Source: Martinezella rhizogenes
GTDB lineage: Bacteria; Pseudomonadota; Alphaproteobacteria; Rhizobiales; Rhizobiaceae
Direction: 5' to 3'
Length of the DNA stretch: 64,000 bases
NCBI GenBank assembly: GCA_013322215.1
Contig: JAAMEZ010000032.1
Span: 124,001 to 188,000, forward strand
In this document: positions 42,806-51,787 of the stretch, in pieces
How positions within the stretch are numbered: the first letter of the stretch is position 1
Layout of the letters: each line of letters begins with the position of its first letter
Translations under genes and position numbers: made by a program
The notes under the pieces: model-generated
What the model saw: only the letters and a program-made list of their open reading frames with translations
Databases searched by the model: none
What the model was told of the DNA's origin: nothing

Positions 42806-42823
42806 TCAAAGGGGGCATCGTCA

Positions 42824-43567
42824 ATGGATATTATGGGGCTGATACAGGACCCGGGCGCGTGGGTGGCGCTCATCACGCTTGTCGTCATGGAGGTGGTCCT
42901 CGGCATCGACAACCTCATCTTTATCTCGATCCTCACCAACAAGCTGCCGCCGGAACATCGCGACGGGGCTCGCAAGATCGGCATCGGTCTCGCCCTCGTC
43001 ATGCGTCTTGCCTTGCTCGGCACCGTCGCCTGGATCGTGCAGCTCACCCAACCCGTCTTCGAACTTTTCGGCCAAGGCTTCTCCTGGAAGGACATGATCC
43101 TGATCGGCGGCGGCCTCTTCCTCGTCTGGAAGGCGACGAAGGAAATCCATCACAATGTCGATCCGCAGGAACAGGGCGAGGATTTCATCGCCAAGTCGAC
43201 GACCTCTACGTTCGCCTCGGCCATCGGCCAGATCCTGCTGCTCGATCTGGTCTTCTCGATCGACAGCATCATCACCGCCGTCGGCATGACGCCGCACCTG
43301 CCGATCATGTTCGTCGCGGTCATCGCCGCGGTCACGGTCATGCTGGTCGCAGCAAACCCGCTCGCCAATTTCATCGAGAAGAACCCGAGCATCGTCATGC
43401 TGGCGCTGGCCTTCCTGCTGATGATCGGCACGACGCTGATCGCCGAAGGCATGGGCGTGCATGTTCCCAAGGGCTATATCTACGCCGCCATGGCCTTCTC
43501 CGCCCTCGTCGAAGTGCTCAACATGATGGCGCGCAACCGTCGGAAAAAGGCATCCGGCGGCCATTGA
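42824..43567 (+). CDS. TerC family membrane protein (probable metal exporter)
   Basis: The 247-residue protein has about seven membrane helices with acidic residues in the membrane: LVVMEVVLGIDNLIFISIL and ILLLDLVFSIDSIITAVGM, which are the paired ExxxxxD(N)-type motifs of TerC/YkoY/Alx proteins. Homologues export manganese or support metal loading of secreted proteins, sometimes conferring tellurite resistance. The end is basic (RNRRKKASGGH). A strong RBS and a leader hairpin precede it. Confidence 0.92.
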   Translation: MDIMGLIQDPGAWVALITLVVMEVVLGIDNLIFISILTNKLPPEHRDGARKIGIGLALVMRLALLGTVAWIVQLTQPVFELFGQGFSWKDMILIGGGLFLVWKATKEIHHNVDPQEQGEDFIAKSTTSTFASAIGQILLLDLVFSIDSIITAVGMTPHLPIMFVAVIAAVTVMLVAANPLANFIEKNPSIVMLALAFLLMIGTTLIAEGMGVHVPKGYIYAAMAFSALVEVLNMMARNRRKKASGGH

Positions 43568-43613
43568 TGGCGAAAGCCGCACCTTTGATGAGATGCGGCT
43601 TTCATCACACTGA

Positions 43614-44024
43614 TCAATCCTGGACGTGGATGTCGACCCACTGACCGACGTCGCCATGTCCGTAAATATCGACTTTGATCCAGACATTACCGCGAACGAT
43701 GAGGTTCCCGGCACCGTTGACGATATTGCCGTTGGCCAGCATGGTTTCCAGATTCTGGCGATTGGAAGCCTGCGAGAAGAAGCTGTCCCCCTGGTCGCCA
43801 CGGTCTCGGCGGCGATAGACGTGATAATTGGCGCGGTCCTGGCGGATGATCTGCCAGGGCGCCGTCAGGCGCTCGCCCTTGGAATTATAGAGATCGTCGT
43901 TGCCGATATAGGCGCGGTAGGACTCGATCAGACGGGCGGAACTGTCGCGCGTGATGGTCGATTGGGCTGCGGCGGCGTCGACCATCGAGACCGTCAATAA
44001 CAAGCTCAAAATCAATTTCTTCAT
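43614..44024 (-). CDS. Secreted protein of unknown function
   Basis: The 136-residue protein starts MKKLILSLLLTVSMVDAAAAQ, a clear signal peptide cleaved after AAAAQ or near it. The mature part has YRAYIGNDDLYNSKGERL, then VYRRRDRGDQGDSFFSQASN and ends VWIKVDIYGHGDVGQWVDIHVQD. No family is recognised; the repeated beta-strand-like pattern suggests a small periplasmic beta domain. It converges with the TerC gene with a 46-bp gap. Confidence 0.7.
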   Translation of the reverse strand: MKKLILSLLLTVSMVDAAAAQSTITRDSSARLIESYRAYIGNDDLYNSKGERLTAPWQIIRQDRANYHVYRRRDRGDQGDSFFSQASNRQNLETMLANGNIVNGAGNLIVRGNVWIKVDIYGHGDVGQWVDIHVQD

Positions 44025-44383
44025 AGTATCCTCGCGGTGAACGATTGAAGACCTATTTCGCCACTGCCGCGAAAATTGCAAATCAAATTCGGCAAGCTTA
44101 AGGCTTTTGTCCCCAAACCCTTACGGAGAGTAAAGATGCTTCGTGAATTTGAAAGGTCGGCTCTTTTCGATGCAGCACGGCGTCTCGGTGTCTCGGCCGG
44201 CTCTCGCGGCGCAGTTTCCCTTGACGTCACCCGTTGAATATGGCCTAAGGCCAGCCATACGGAAAACGCTGACAGAAGCGGCAAGACGCCCTTTTCCGGC
44301 CGGTTTCCTGATCCAGATAGACATTTTCGGCTGGACGGCGCTTATCCAGAGCGCGGCCCGGCCTTTTATGACGGGCAAACAAA
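44025..44383. other. 359-bp gap between secreted protein gene and gltX
   Basis: This gap holds the upstream region of the minus-strand secreted-protein gene and the leader of gltX. A possible promoter (TTGCAA, 17 bp, TAAGGC) lies near 44077-44105 on the plus strand. One small frame with a good RBS is listed separately. No other gene is seen. Confidence 0.5.
44136..44237 (+). CDS. Possible 33-residue small protein or leader peptide before gltX
   Basis: ATG at 44136 is preceded by ACGGAGAGTAAAG, a good RBS. The frame encodes MLREFERSALFDAARRLGV and 14 more residues, ending at TGA 44237. The peptide would be an amphipathic basic helix. It is upstream of gltX by 146 bp. It could be a real small gene, a leader peptide, or chance; conservation has not been tested. 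Confidence 0.3.
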   Translation: MLREFERSALFDAARRLGVSAGSRGAVSLDVTR

Positions 44384-45841
44384 ATGACCACTTCAGGCGT
44401 TCGCGTCCGCATCGCACCCTCCCCCACCGGCGAGCCGCATGTCGGCACTGCTTACATCGCGCTGTTCAACTATCTCTTCGCCAAGAAGCACGGCGGCGAG
44501 TTCATCCTGCGCATCGAGGATACCGACGCGACCCGCTCCACTCCGGAATTCGAGACGAAGGTTCTCGACGCTCTGAAATGGTGCGGCCTGAAATGGTCCG
44601 AAGGTCCGGATATCGGCGGCCCCTACGGCCCCTATCGCCAGAGCGACCGCAAGGACATGTACAAGCCCTACGTCGAGCAGATCGTCACGGCTGGTCACGG
44701 CTTCCGCTGCTTCTGCACGCCGGAGCGCCTGGAAAAGATGCGCGAGGCGCAGCGTGCCGCCGGCCTGCCGCCGAAGTATGACGGCCACTGTCTGAACCTG
44801 TCGGCCGAGGAAGTGACCTCGCGCGTTGCCGCCGGCGAGCCGCATGTCGTGCGCATGAAGATCCCGACCGAAGGCTCCTGCAAGTTCCATGACGGCGTTT
44901 ACGGCGATGTCGAAATCCCGTGGGATGCCGTGGACATGCAGGTTCTGCTCAAGGCCGATGGCATGCCGACCTATCACATGGCAAACGTCGTTGACGATCA
45001 TCTGATGAAGATCACCCATGTCGCGCGCGGCGAAGAGTGGCTTGCCTCGGTGCCGAAGCATATCCTGATCTATCAGTATCTCGGCTGGGAACCGCCTGTT
45101 TTCATGCACCTGTCGCTGATGCGCAATGCCGACAAGTCGAAACTGTCGAAGCGCAAGAACCCGACCTCGATCTCCTATTATACGGCACTCGGCTATATCC
45201 CCGAGGCGCTGATGAACTTCCTCGGCCTGTTCTTCATCCAGATCGCCGAAGGCGAAGAACTTTTGAGCATGGACGAGCTCGCCGAAAAGTTCGACCCGGA
45301 AAACCTCTCCAAGGCCGGCGCGATCTTCGACATCCAGAAGCTGGACTGGCTGAACGGCCGCTGGATTCGCGAAAAGCTTTCGGAAGAGGAATTCCAGCAC
45401 CGCGTCCTCACTTGGGCCATGGAAAACAGTCGCCTGCAGGAAGGCCTGAAGCTGTCGCAGTCGCGCATCACCAAGCTCGGTGAACTGCCAGATCTCACCG
45501 GCTTCCTGTTCAAGTCCGATCTCAACCTCGATCCTTCGGCTTTCGCCAGGATCAAGTCGACGCCTGAGGAACTGCTTGAGATCCTGAATACGGTACAGCC
45601 CGATCTCGAAAAGATCCTCGAATGGAATGTCGAGACGATCGAAGCCGAGCTGCGCGCCATCGCCGACCGCATGGGCAAGAAGCTGAAGGTCATCGTTGCC
45701 CCGCTTTTCGTCGCCGTATCGGGCTCCTCGCGCTCCCTGCCGCTTTTCGATAGCATGGCGATCCTCGGCCGCTCGGTCGTGCGCCAGCGGCTGAAACTGG
45801 CGGCCCAGACCGTTGCGACCCTCGTCGGCCCGAAGAATTGA
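44384..45841 (+). CDS. gltX: Glutamyl-tRNA synthetase
   Basis: The 485-residue class I synthetase has the HIGH-type signature in RIAPSPTGEPHVGTAY, the GHGFRCFCTPERLEKMR region, and the KMSKS-type loop NADKSKLSKRK. It is in the size range of bacterial GluRS and charges tRNA-Glu (and in many alphaproteobacteria also tRNA-Gln before amidation). Rhizobia commonly carry two gltX genes; which copy this is cannot be decided here. It is followed after 15 bp by lysS. Confidence 0.95.
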   Translation: MTTSGVRVRIAPSPTGEPHVGTAYIALFNYLFAKKHGGEFILRIEDTDATRSTPEFETKVLDALKWCGLKWSEGPDIGGPYGPYRQSDRKDMYKPYVEQIVTAGHGFRCFCTPERLEKMREAQRAAGLPPKYDGHCLNLSAEEVTSRVAAGEPHVVRMKIPTEGSCKFHDGVYGDVEIPWDAVDMQVLLKADGMPTYHMANVVDDHLMKITHVARGEEWLASVPKHILIYQYLGWEPPVFMHLSLMRNADKSKLSKRKNPTSISYYTALGYIPEALMNFLGLFFIQIAEGEELLSMDELAEKFDPENLSKAGAIFDIQKLDWLNGRWIREKLSEEEFQHRVLTWAMENSRLQEGLKLSQSRITKLGELPDLTGFLFKSDLNLDPSAFARIKSTPEELLEILNTVQPDLEKILEWNVETIEAELRAIADRMGKKLKVIVAPLFVAVSGSSRSLPLFDSMAILGRSVVRQRLKLAAQTVATLVGPKN

Positions 45842-45856
45842 ACCGGACGTAGAACC

Positions 45857-47353
45857 ATGAACGACAAGACCGAAACCGCCACCCTCTCCTCCGACGCAAC
45901 GGAAGTTCGCGCGCAGAAGCTGAAGCTGCTGCGCGAGCAGATCGGCGACGTCTATCCGGCGCATTTCCACCGGACCATGACCAATGCCGAACTGGCCGCG
46001 AAATACGAGGGCCTGGAGCCGGATACGGAGACCGCCGACGTCGTCACCGTTGCTGGCCGCGTCTACTCCTCGCGCAATTCCGGCATGTTCATGGATCTCC
46101 ACGACGCCTCGGCCAAGATCCAGATCTTCAGCCACAAGGATGTGACCGGCGAAGAGGCCCGCGCCCTGCTGCCCATGATCGACATCGGCGATATCATCGG
46201 CGTCACCGGCGTCGTTCGCCGCACCAAGCGTGGCGAACTGACCATCAACGCACAGCAGATCACCATGCTGACCAAGTCTCTGCTGCCGATGCCGGAAAAG
46301 TGGCACGGCCTGTCCGACATCGAGCTGCGCTACCGCAAGCGCCATCTCGACATCATGACCAACGAGGAATCGAAGCTCCGCTTTCAGCAGCGCAGCCGCA
46401 TCGTCTCCGGTATCCGCCGCTTCATGGAAAATGACGGCTTCATGGAAGTCGAGACGCCGATGCTGCATTCGGTCTATGGCGGCGCCACCGCCGAGCCGTT
46501 CAAGACGCATCACAACACGCTGAAGCTCGACATGTACCTGCGCATCGCGCCGGAACTGTTCCTGAAGCGCACGCTGGTATCCGGTCTCACCGACAAGGTG
46601 TTCGAGATCAACCGCAACTTCCGCAACGAAGGCGTCTCCACCCGGCACAATCCCGAATTCACCATGATGGAGTGTTATTGGGCCTATGCCGACTACGAGG
46701 ACATCATGGACCTCGTCGAGCGGCTGTTCTCGACGCTCGCCATGTCGATCCACGGCAGCACCGAATTCGCCTTCGGCGACAAGCAGATCTCTTTCAAGGG
46801 TCCGTTCCGCCGCGTGCCGATGCCCGACGCCGTCAAGGACGCGACCGGCATCGATTTCCTGGCGATCAAGACCGACGAAGAAGCCCGTGCTGCCTCCAAG
46901 GCGGCCGGCTTCGCCGTCGAGAAGGATGCGACCTGGGGCGAATGCCTCGCTTTCATCTTCGAAGAGAAGGTCGAGGGCACGCTGATCCAGCCGGCGCATG
47001 TCACGCATTTCCCGAAGGACATCTCGCCCTTCGCCAAGGAAGTGCCGGGCGAGCCGCGCCTCGTCGAGCGTTTCGAGACCTATTGCAACGCCTGGGAACT
47101 CGGCAACGCCTTCTCGGAACTCAACGATCCGGAAGAGCAGCGCGCCCGCATGGTCGAGCAGCTCGAGCAGGCGCATGCGCGCGGCGAAAAGCAGAAGGAA
47201 CTCGACGAGGAATTCCTCGACGCGATCGATCAGGGCATGCCGCCGGCGGGCGGTCTCGGCATCGGTGTGGACCGCCTCATCATGCTGTTGACCAATTCGC
47301 CGTCCATTCGCGACATCATCCTCTTCCCGGCACGCCGCAACAAGGCGGATTGA
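45857..47353 (+). CDS. lysS: Lysyl-tRNA synthetase (class II)
   Basis: The 498-residue protein has an N-terminal OB-fold anticodon domain (VAGRVYSSRNSGMFMDLHD) and a class II core with motif 1 (RFMENDGFMEVETPML), motif 2 (NRNFRNEGVSTRHNPEF) and motif 3 (GLGIGVDRLIML). This is the class II bacterial form; many alphaproteobacteria use an unrelated class I LysRS instead, so its presence here is informative. It lies 15 bp after gltX, suggesting co-transcription. Confidence 0.93.
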   Translation: MNDKTETATLSSDATEVRAQKLKLLREQIGDVYPAHFHRTMTNAELAAKYEGLEPDTETADVVTVAGRVYSSRNSGMFMDLHDASAKIQIFSHKDVTGEEARALLPMIDIGDIIGVTGVVRRTKRGELTINAQQITMLTKSLLPMPEKWHGLSDIELRYRKRHLDIMTNEESKLRFQQRSRIVSGIRRFMENDGFMEVETPMLHSVYGGATAEPFKTHHNTLKLDMYLRIAPELFLKRTLVSGLTDKVFEINRNFRNEGVSTRHNPEFTMMECYWAYADYEDIMDLVERLFSTLAMSIHGSTEFAFGDKQISFKGPFRRVPMPDAVKDATGIDFLAIKTDEEARAASKAAGFAVEKDATWGECLAFIFEEKVEGTLIQPAHVTHFPKDISPFAKEVPGEPRLVERFETYCNAWELGNAFSELNDPEEQRARMVEQLEQAHARGEKQKELDEEFLDAIDQGMPPAGGLGIGVDRLIMLLTNSPSIRDIILFPARRNKAD

Positions 47354-47390
47354 GACCGGTCCGGTCCTTCGAACACCAAAGGTGCGTATC

Positions 47391-47675
47391 ATGACGGATA
47401 AAGAGATATTGGCCGCAGACGCCGACAGCGAACATCAGCGGCTGGCCGATCTTGCCGAGCTCGGCGACATCGATCTCTCGCAATATGCGCCGGGAACGTT
47501 CGGTTGCCACGAGGCGATGCACACGGCGTCGATCATGCTCGACATGACCGACGACCAGCTGCTGCAGCACCCCGCAATCCTGGCGAACCCCGACTTCTAC
47601 CGCCTTGCGGGCGAAGTTCATGAGGCGCTCTTCGCGCTTTATCAAGCTATCGGCGAGAAGCATCTGGCGGAATGA
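47391..47675 (+). CDS. Small cytoplasmic protein of unknown function
   Basis: The 94-residue acidic protein begins MTDKEILAADADSEHQRLAD and contains GTFGCHEAMHTASIMLDMTD and PDFYRLAGEVHEALFALYQA. Predicted to be helical. It lies 37 bp after lysS in the same direction and may be in the same transcript. No family is recognised; a GTG at 47382 is an alternative start. Confidence 0.65.
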   Translation: MTDKEILAADADSEHQRLADLAELGDIDLSQYAPGTFGCHEAMHTASIMLDMTDDQLLQHPAILANPDFYRLAGEVHEALFALYQAIGEKHLAE

Positions 47676-47715
47676 GGCCTTGCCTTCCCGCCCGATAATG
47701 CAAAGCCGGTCCTGA

Positions 47716-48552
47716 TCAGTTGGTGACGGGCGAGCGGCGGTCGGCAGCGCCCGTCATGGTCGGATCCAATCCCGGTGAAGGGCTTTTTCCCTTGGTCCCC
47801 GCATCGGCTCCGATGAAATCACCGTTTGCATCATAGCCCGGCTGCACATTGCCGGTCGATTTCGGTTCCGGCAACTGCGGCTTGGCATCGTGGACCTCCG
47901 CCTGATTTGCGGCAGCCTTCTCTTCCGCGGCGATCGCCGCCTTCATCTTGTCCTTCTTGGCGTCGCCGCCATTGTCTGCCGCCAGCGCATTGTCGCAGTC
48001 GGTTAGATTCTTCAACCCGGCGATCGCCGCATCGATATCCTGCGGCATCATGTTGATCTGCTCGCCATAAAACAGGCCGGCATTGCTCGCACCGCCATCG
48101 TAGTAGCGTGCCGTCAGCGGTGCCTCGGAGCTACCATCGACAAGCCTGTCGGGATGAGCCACATAGACGACGTCGGCGCCAAGCGCCCGGCCGCGCAGAT
48201 CGGAACGCAGCGTCGGCCCATTCTTGTCGAGAACCACAACCTGAACGAGATCCGGTTTCTGTTCCTGATAGACAGCCTTGGCAACGCGGAGCGCAGTCCT
48301 GACCCGCGTCAGCCCGTCAGTCGGCTCGGTACGAATATATTTGCGAACCCAGAAACGGTTGTCCTTGCGGATCGTGACGAGATTGACGTCGGTGCATTGA
48401 AGCCCGTTAGGAGATGCGGAGGCGAGACCGAGCAGCCTGTCCTTACCGATATAAAGCGCCAATACGCCGGAGCAGCCTATGAGAAAGGCCACTCCGCCGA
48501 TCATGACGACAAACTTCCGGGGTATCCGGAAAATGTGCAGTAAGGCGCTCAC
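47716..48552 (-). CDS. Membrane-anchored protein of unknown function
   Basis: The 278-residue protein (GTG start, V-SALLHIFRIPRKFV) has one membrane helix (FVVMIGGVAFLIGCSGVLAL), an outside domain (CTDVNLVTIRKDNRFWVRKY, DLVQVVVLDKNGPTLRSDL) and a Lys/Ala-rich then Pro/Gly-rich C-terminal tail. The domain has alternating strands of the sort found in small Rossmann-like or roadblock-like folds, but no family is recognised. GGAG lies 8 bp upstream of the GTG; a longer GTG start at 48606 lacks a good RBS. Confidence 0.6.
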   Translation of the reverse strand: MSALLHIFRIPRKFVVMIGGVAFLIGCSGVLALYIGKDRLLGLASASPNGLQCTDVNLVTIRKDNRFWVRKYIRTEPTDGLTRVRTALRVAKAVYQEQKPDLVQVVVLDKNGPTLRSDLRGRALGADVVYVAHPDRLVDGSSEAPLTARYYDGGASNAGLFYGEQINMMPQDIDAAIAGLKNLTDCDNALAADNGGDAKKDKMKAAIAAEEKAAANQAEVHDAKPQLPEPKSTGNVQPGYDANGDFIGADAGTKGKSPSPGLDPTMTGAADRRSPVTN

Positions 48553-48747
48553 GCCAACTGCTCCAGCATAGACCACTCCAAGCCGACAAAAATGATCAAC
48601 CCTCACGTTAGGGAATTGGCGTTTCGGAATACTTAAAACTGAGGTGAAACTTGTGCTGTCCTAGACATCGTTACCAAAAAAGGTCCAAACTTTCACACCT
48701 ATGACGGGCGCTTGCCTTCCCCGCCGCGAACATGCTCTAACCTTGGC

Positions 48748-49656
48748 ATGGCCTTCACCTTGAGACAGCTGCAATACTTCGTCGCCGTGGCGGAACAGGG
48801 CTCGGTGACGCGCGCTGCGCAGAACCTGTCCATCTCGCAATCCTCTGTGACCGAAGCCCTCAAGGAACTTGAAAGCGACCTTGGTGTCGAGCTGTTCGAC
48901 CGCCATCCGCGCGGGCTGTCCATCACCCATAACGGCCACCAGTTCCTGCGCCACGCAACGAAGATCCTGGCAACCGTTTCCGACGCCCGCACCAGCTTTT
49001 CCGGCAAACAAAATGAGTCTGGCGGCACGCTGAATATCGGCGTGACATCGCTCGTCGCCGGCTATGTGCTGTCCGATCTTCTGGCACGTTACCGCCGCGC
49101 CTGCCCCGGCGTCGAAGTCAGCGCCATAGAGGACAATGGCGGCTATCTGGAACATCTTCTGGTTGGTGGTGAGCTCGACGTCGCCGTCATGGTCATTTCC
49201 AATCTGCGCGACCGCATGGCCTTGCAGGCCGAGATTCTCGAGACCTCGCCCTACCGCCTCTGGCTGCCGATGGGCCACCCGCTCGTCTCGGCCGATATCA
49301 TCAGCGTCGCCGACATCAGCCGCGAACCGCTGATCATGCTGACCATCGACGAAATCGAGGAAAACACCGGCAAGCTTTTGACCGCCCTTGGCGCCCGCCC
49401 GCACGTCGCCTTCCGCACGCGATCGGTGGAAGCGGTGCGCAGCCTGGTTGCGACCGGTGCCGGCGTCGCGCTACTGCCGGATCTCGTCTATCGTCCCTGG
49501 TCGCTGGAAGGCGACCGCATCGAAAGCCGCGACGTCTCCGGCTCGCTGCCGGTCGTGCAGGTCGGCATGGTCTGGCGCAAGGGCTCCAGCCTGCCGCAGG
49601 CGGCCCGGGACTTCGTCGGCGTCGCCGAAAGCATGCGTTCGGGGCGGCAGCGATAG
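48748..49656 (+). CDS. LysR family transcriptional regulator
   Basis: The 302-residue protein starts MAFTLRQLQYFVAVAEQGS with HTH QNLSISQSSVTEALKELESD, and an effector domain starting GGTLNIGVTSLVAGYVLSDL. It precedes a DEDDh exonuclease gene and the polyamine importer operon, all plus strand. It may control the importer, but a 0.8-kb gene lies between. The ligand is unknown. Confidence 0.9.
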   Translation: MAFTLRQLQYFVAVAEQGSVTRAAQNLSISQSSVTEALKELESDLGVELFDRHPRGLSITHNGHQFLRHATKILATVSDARTSFSGKQNESGGTLNIGVTSLVAGYVLSDLLARYRRACPGVEVSAIEDNGGYLEHLLVGGELDVAVMVISNLRDRMALQAEILETSPYRLWLPMGHPLVSADIISVADISREPLIMLTIDEIEENTGKLLTALGARPHVAFRTRSVEAVRSLVATGAGVALLPDLVYRPWSLEGDRIESRDVSGSLPVVQVGMVWRKGSSLPQAARDFVGVAESMRSGRQR

Positions 49657-49724
49657 CAGAAAGCGCCCTTCCGCCCCAATCGAGTCGAATGCAATCGAGG
49701 ATTGCCGCAAATGGAGAGCGAAGC

Positions 49725-50345
49725 ATGAAGACCGCAATCATATTCGACTGCGAATTCCTTTGTCTCGAAGGATCGCAGCGCCGCCTCTGGTGTGCCGCCC
49801 ATGATCCCGATCCGGTCGTCGCGCAAATCGGGGCTGTCAAACTCAGCCTCGAAGGCGATTTCGCGATCCTGGACAGCTACAAGGCCTATGTTCGCCCGAT
49901 CGACAGGTTCGGCGATCAATATAAGCTCGACCCATTCTTCACCACCCTCACCGGCATCACCGAGGAAAGCATAAGATCTGAGGGTGTTTCCTTGCAGGAT
50001 GCGCTCACCGGGCTGGATCGTTTTTCGGATGGTGCCCGCCTCTGGTCGTGGGGCAAGGACGAGCTAAACATGATGGCGATCAGCTGCTATGTCGCCGGTA
50101 TCCAGCCCCCAATTCCGGCGCACCGCTTCGACAATGCCGTCAAGCTTCTGCTGGCAGCGGGAATGCCTGTCGAGGATCTGGCGAAGACGCCAAGCAACGA
50201 GCTTTCCCTCTACTATGGCGTGCAGCATCCACCCCTTAAGGGCCATGATGCGCTTGATGATGCCCTTTCCATTTCCTACACGCTGCAACACCTCATGCTG
50301 GCTGGAAATCTGCGGCCAGAGGTTTTCGATCTCGCCCGCACATAA
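49725..50345 (+). CDS. DEDDh-type 3'-5' exonuclease family protein
   Basis: The 206-residue protein has an RNase T/DnaQ-like core: IIFDCEFLCLEG with the first acidic pair, FFTTLTGITEESIRSEGVS, LWSWGKDELNMMA, and the late HDALDDALSISYTL with the histidine-acidic pair. It may trim RNA or DNA 3' ends. Cytoplasmic; no partner in the neighbourhood. It lies between the LysR gene and the binding-protein gene of the polyamine importer. Confidence 0.8.
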   Translation: MKTAIIFDCEFLCLEGSQRRLWCAAHDPDPVVAQIGAVKLSLEGDFAILDSYKAYVRPIDRFGDQYKLDPFFTTLTGITEESIRSEGVSLQDALTGLDRFSDGARLWSWGKDELNMMAISCYVAGIQPPIPAHRFDNAVKLLLAAGMPVEDLAKTPSNELSLYYGVQHPPLKGHDALDDALSISYTLQHLMLAGNLRPEVFDLART

Positions 50346-50486
50346 GGTTAGGAATCGGAATTTCCGATATCGTCTTTCTGATAAATGAATTTGCGAATAC
50401 GGCGAAATCGCGTCACCTTTTCTTCCGGGAACAAGAAGCCAGCCACTGGCTCCACACGATCAAGGCTCAAAAACCGGGAGAGTCCG

Positions 50487-51647
50487 ATGAAGCATCTGCT
50501 GAAATCATGCACGGCCGCACTCGCATGCTTAAGTTTCGCCACGCAGATCATTGCCGCCGAGCCGTTGAAGACGCTCGGTAAGGGTGAAGGTGCCGTCAGC
50601 ATTGTCGCATGGGCCGGCTATATCGAGCGCGGCGAAAGCGACAAGAATTACGATTGGGTCACGGGCTTCGAAAAGGAGACCGGCTGCAAGGTCAGCGTCA
50701 AGACCGCGGCAACATCGGACGAGATGGTCGCCCTGATGAACGAAGGCGGCTTCGATCTCGTCACCGCTTCCGGTGACGCATCGCTGCGTCTCGTGGCCGG
50801 CAAGCGCGTCCAGCCGATCAATACCGATCTGATCCCGAGCTGGAAGAACCTTGACGAACGCCTGAAGAATGCCCCTTGGCACACGGTCAACGGCGTCCAC
50901 TATGGCGTGCCCTATCTCTGGGGGCCGAACGTGCTGATGTACAATACCGACGCCTTCAAGGGTCAGGCGCCAAAGAGCTGGAACGTCGTCTTCGAAGAGA
51001 TGACGCTGCCCGACGGCAAATCCAACAAGGGCCGCGTCCAGGCCTATGACGGCCCGATTTATATTGCCGATGCCGCCCTTTACCTGATGGCGCACAAGCC
51101 GGAACTCGGCATCAAGGACCCATACGAACTCAATGAAGATCAGTACAAGGCCGCACTGGAGCTGCTGCGTGGCCAGCGCAAGCTCGTCAGCCGCTATTGG
51201 CACGATGCGATGATCCAGACCGACGATTTCAAGAACGAAGGCGTGGTTGCCTCCGGTTCCTGGCCGTTCCAGGTCAACCTCTTGCAATCGGACAAGCAGA
51301 AGATCGCCTCCACCTTCCCGGATGAGGGAACGACGGGCTGGGCCGATACCACCATGCTGCATGCCGACAGCGAGCATCCGAACTGCGCCTATATGTGGAT
51401 GGAACATTCACTGCAGGCAAAGGTCCAGGGCGATGCCGCCGCCTGGTTCGGTGCCGTGCCCTCGGTTCCCGCAGCCTGCAAGGGCAATGAGCTGCTGACT
51501 GACAGCGGTTGCGCGACTAACGGCTACGACCACTTCGACAAAATCCGCTTCTGGAAGACGCCTGTCGCGAAATGCAGCACCCAGAGCGAATGCGTGCCCT
51601 ATCATCGCTGGGTCTCAGACTATATCGGCGTGATCGGCGGCAGATAA
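50487..51647 (+). CDS. Polyamine-type ABC transporter substrate-binding protein (PotD/F-like)
   Basis: The 386-residue protein has a signal peptide (LLKSCTAALACLSFATQIIAA) and the PotD-like class D fold: AVSIVAWAGYIERGESDK, EMVALMNEGGFDLVTASGDA, YGVPYLWGPNVLMYNTDAF and GWADTTMLHADSEHPNCAYM. It captures a polyamine or similar cation in the periplasm. It starts the operon that continues with PotA, PotB and PotC-like genes. A perfect hairpin follows (51665-51688). Confidence 0.9.
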   Translation: MKHLLKSCTAALACLSFATQIIAAEPLKTLGKGEGAVSIVAWAGYIERGESDKNYDWVTGFEKETGCKVSVKTAATSDEMVALMNEGGFDLVTASGDASLRLVAGKRVQPINTDLIPSWKNLDERLKNAPWHTVNGVHYGVPYLWGPNVLMYNTDAFKGQAPKSWNVVFEEMTLPDGKSNKGRVQAYDGPIYIADAALYLMAHKPELGIKDPYELNEDQYKAALELLRGQRKLVSRYWHDAMIQTDDFKNEGVVASGSWPFQVNLLQSDKQKIASTFPDEGTTGWADTTMLHADSEHPNCAYMWMEHSLQAKVQGDAAAWFGAVPSVPAACKGNELLTDSGCATNGYDHFDKIRFWKTPVAKCSTQSECVPYHRWVSDYIGVIGGR

Positions 51648-51664
51648 CGAACCGCATCGGCCTT

Positions 51665-51688
51665 CGCCGCTCCGAATGCGGAGCGGCG
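51665..51688 (+). promoter_or_regulatory. Intercistronic hairpin between binding-protein and ATPase genes
   Basis: CGCCGCTCCG-AATG-CGGAGCGGCG is a perfect 10-bp stem with a 4-base loop. It lies 17 bp after the binding-protein stop. There is no T-run. Such hairpins commonly stabilise the binding-protein mRNA segment, giving it higher expression than the membrane components. Confidence 0.6.
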
Positions 51689-51787
51689 ATCCCGCCGGCC
51701 CCTTGAGGGTTGGTTCCGCCGCAAACTTGCCCTGGTCGGTTTGGCTGGCATGATATCAAACACCACTGCATATCCCTGGAGAAACCA

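Noticed and set aside
42693..42823. Manganese (yybP-ykoY) riboswitch upstream of TerC
   Set aside because: The conserved loop sequences of that riboswitch are not found; only short hairpins are present.
44393..47392. A 999-codon open frame on the minus strand across gltX and lysS
   Set aside because: It is antisense to two certain genes and arises from GC-rich codon bias; it matches no protein family and has no ribosome site.
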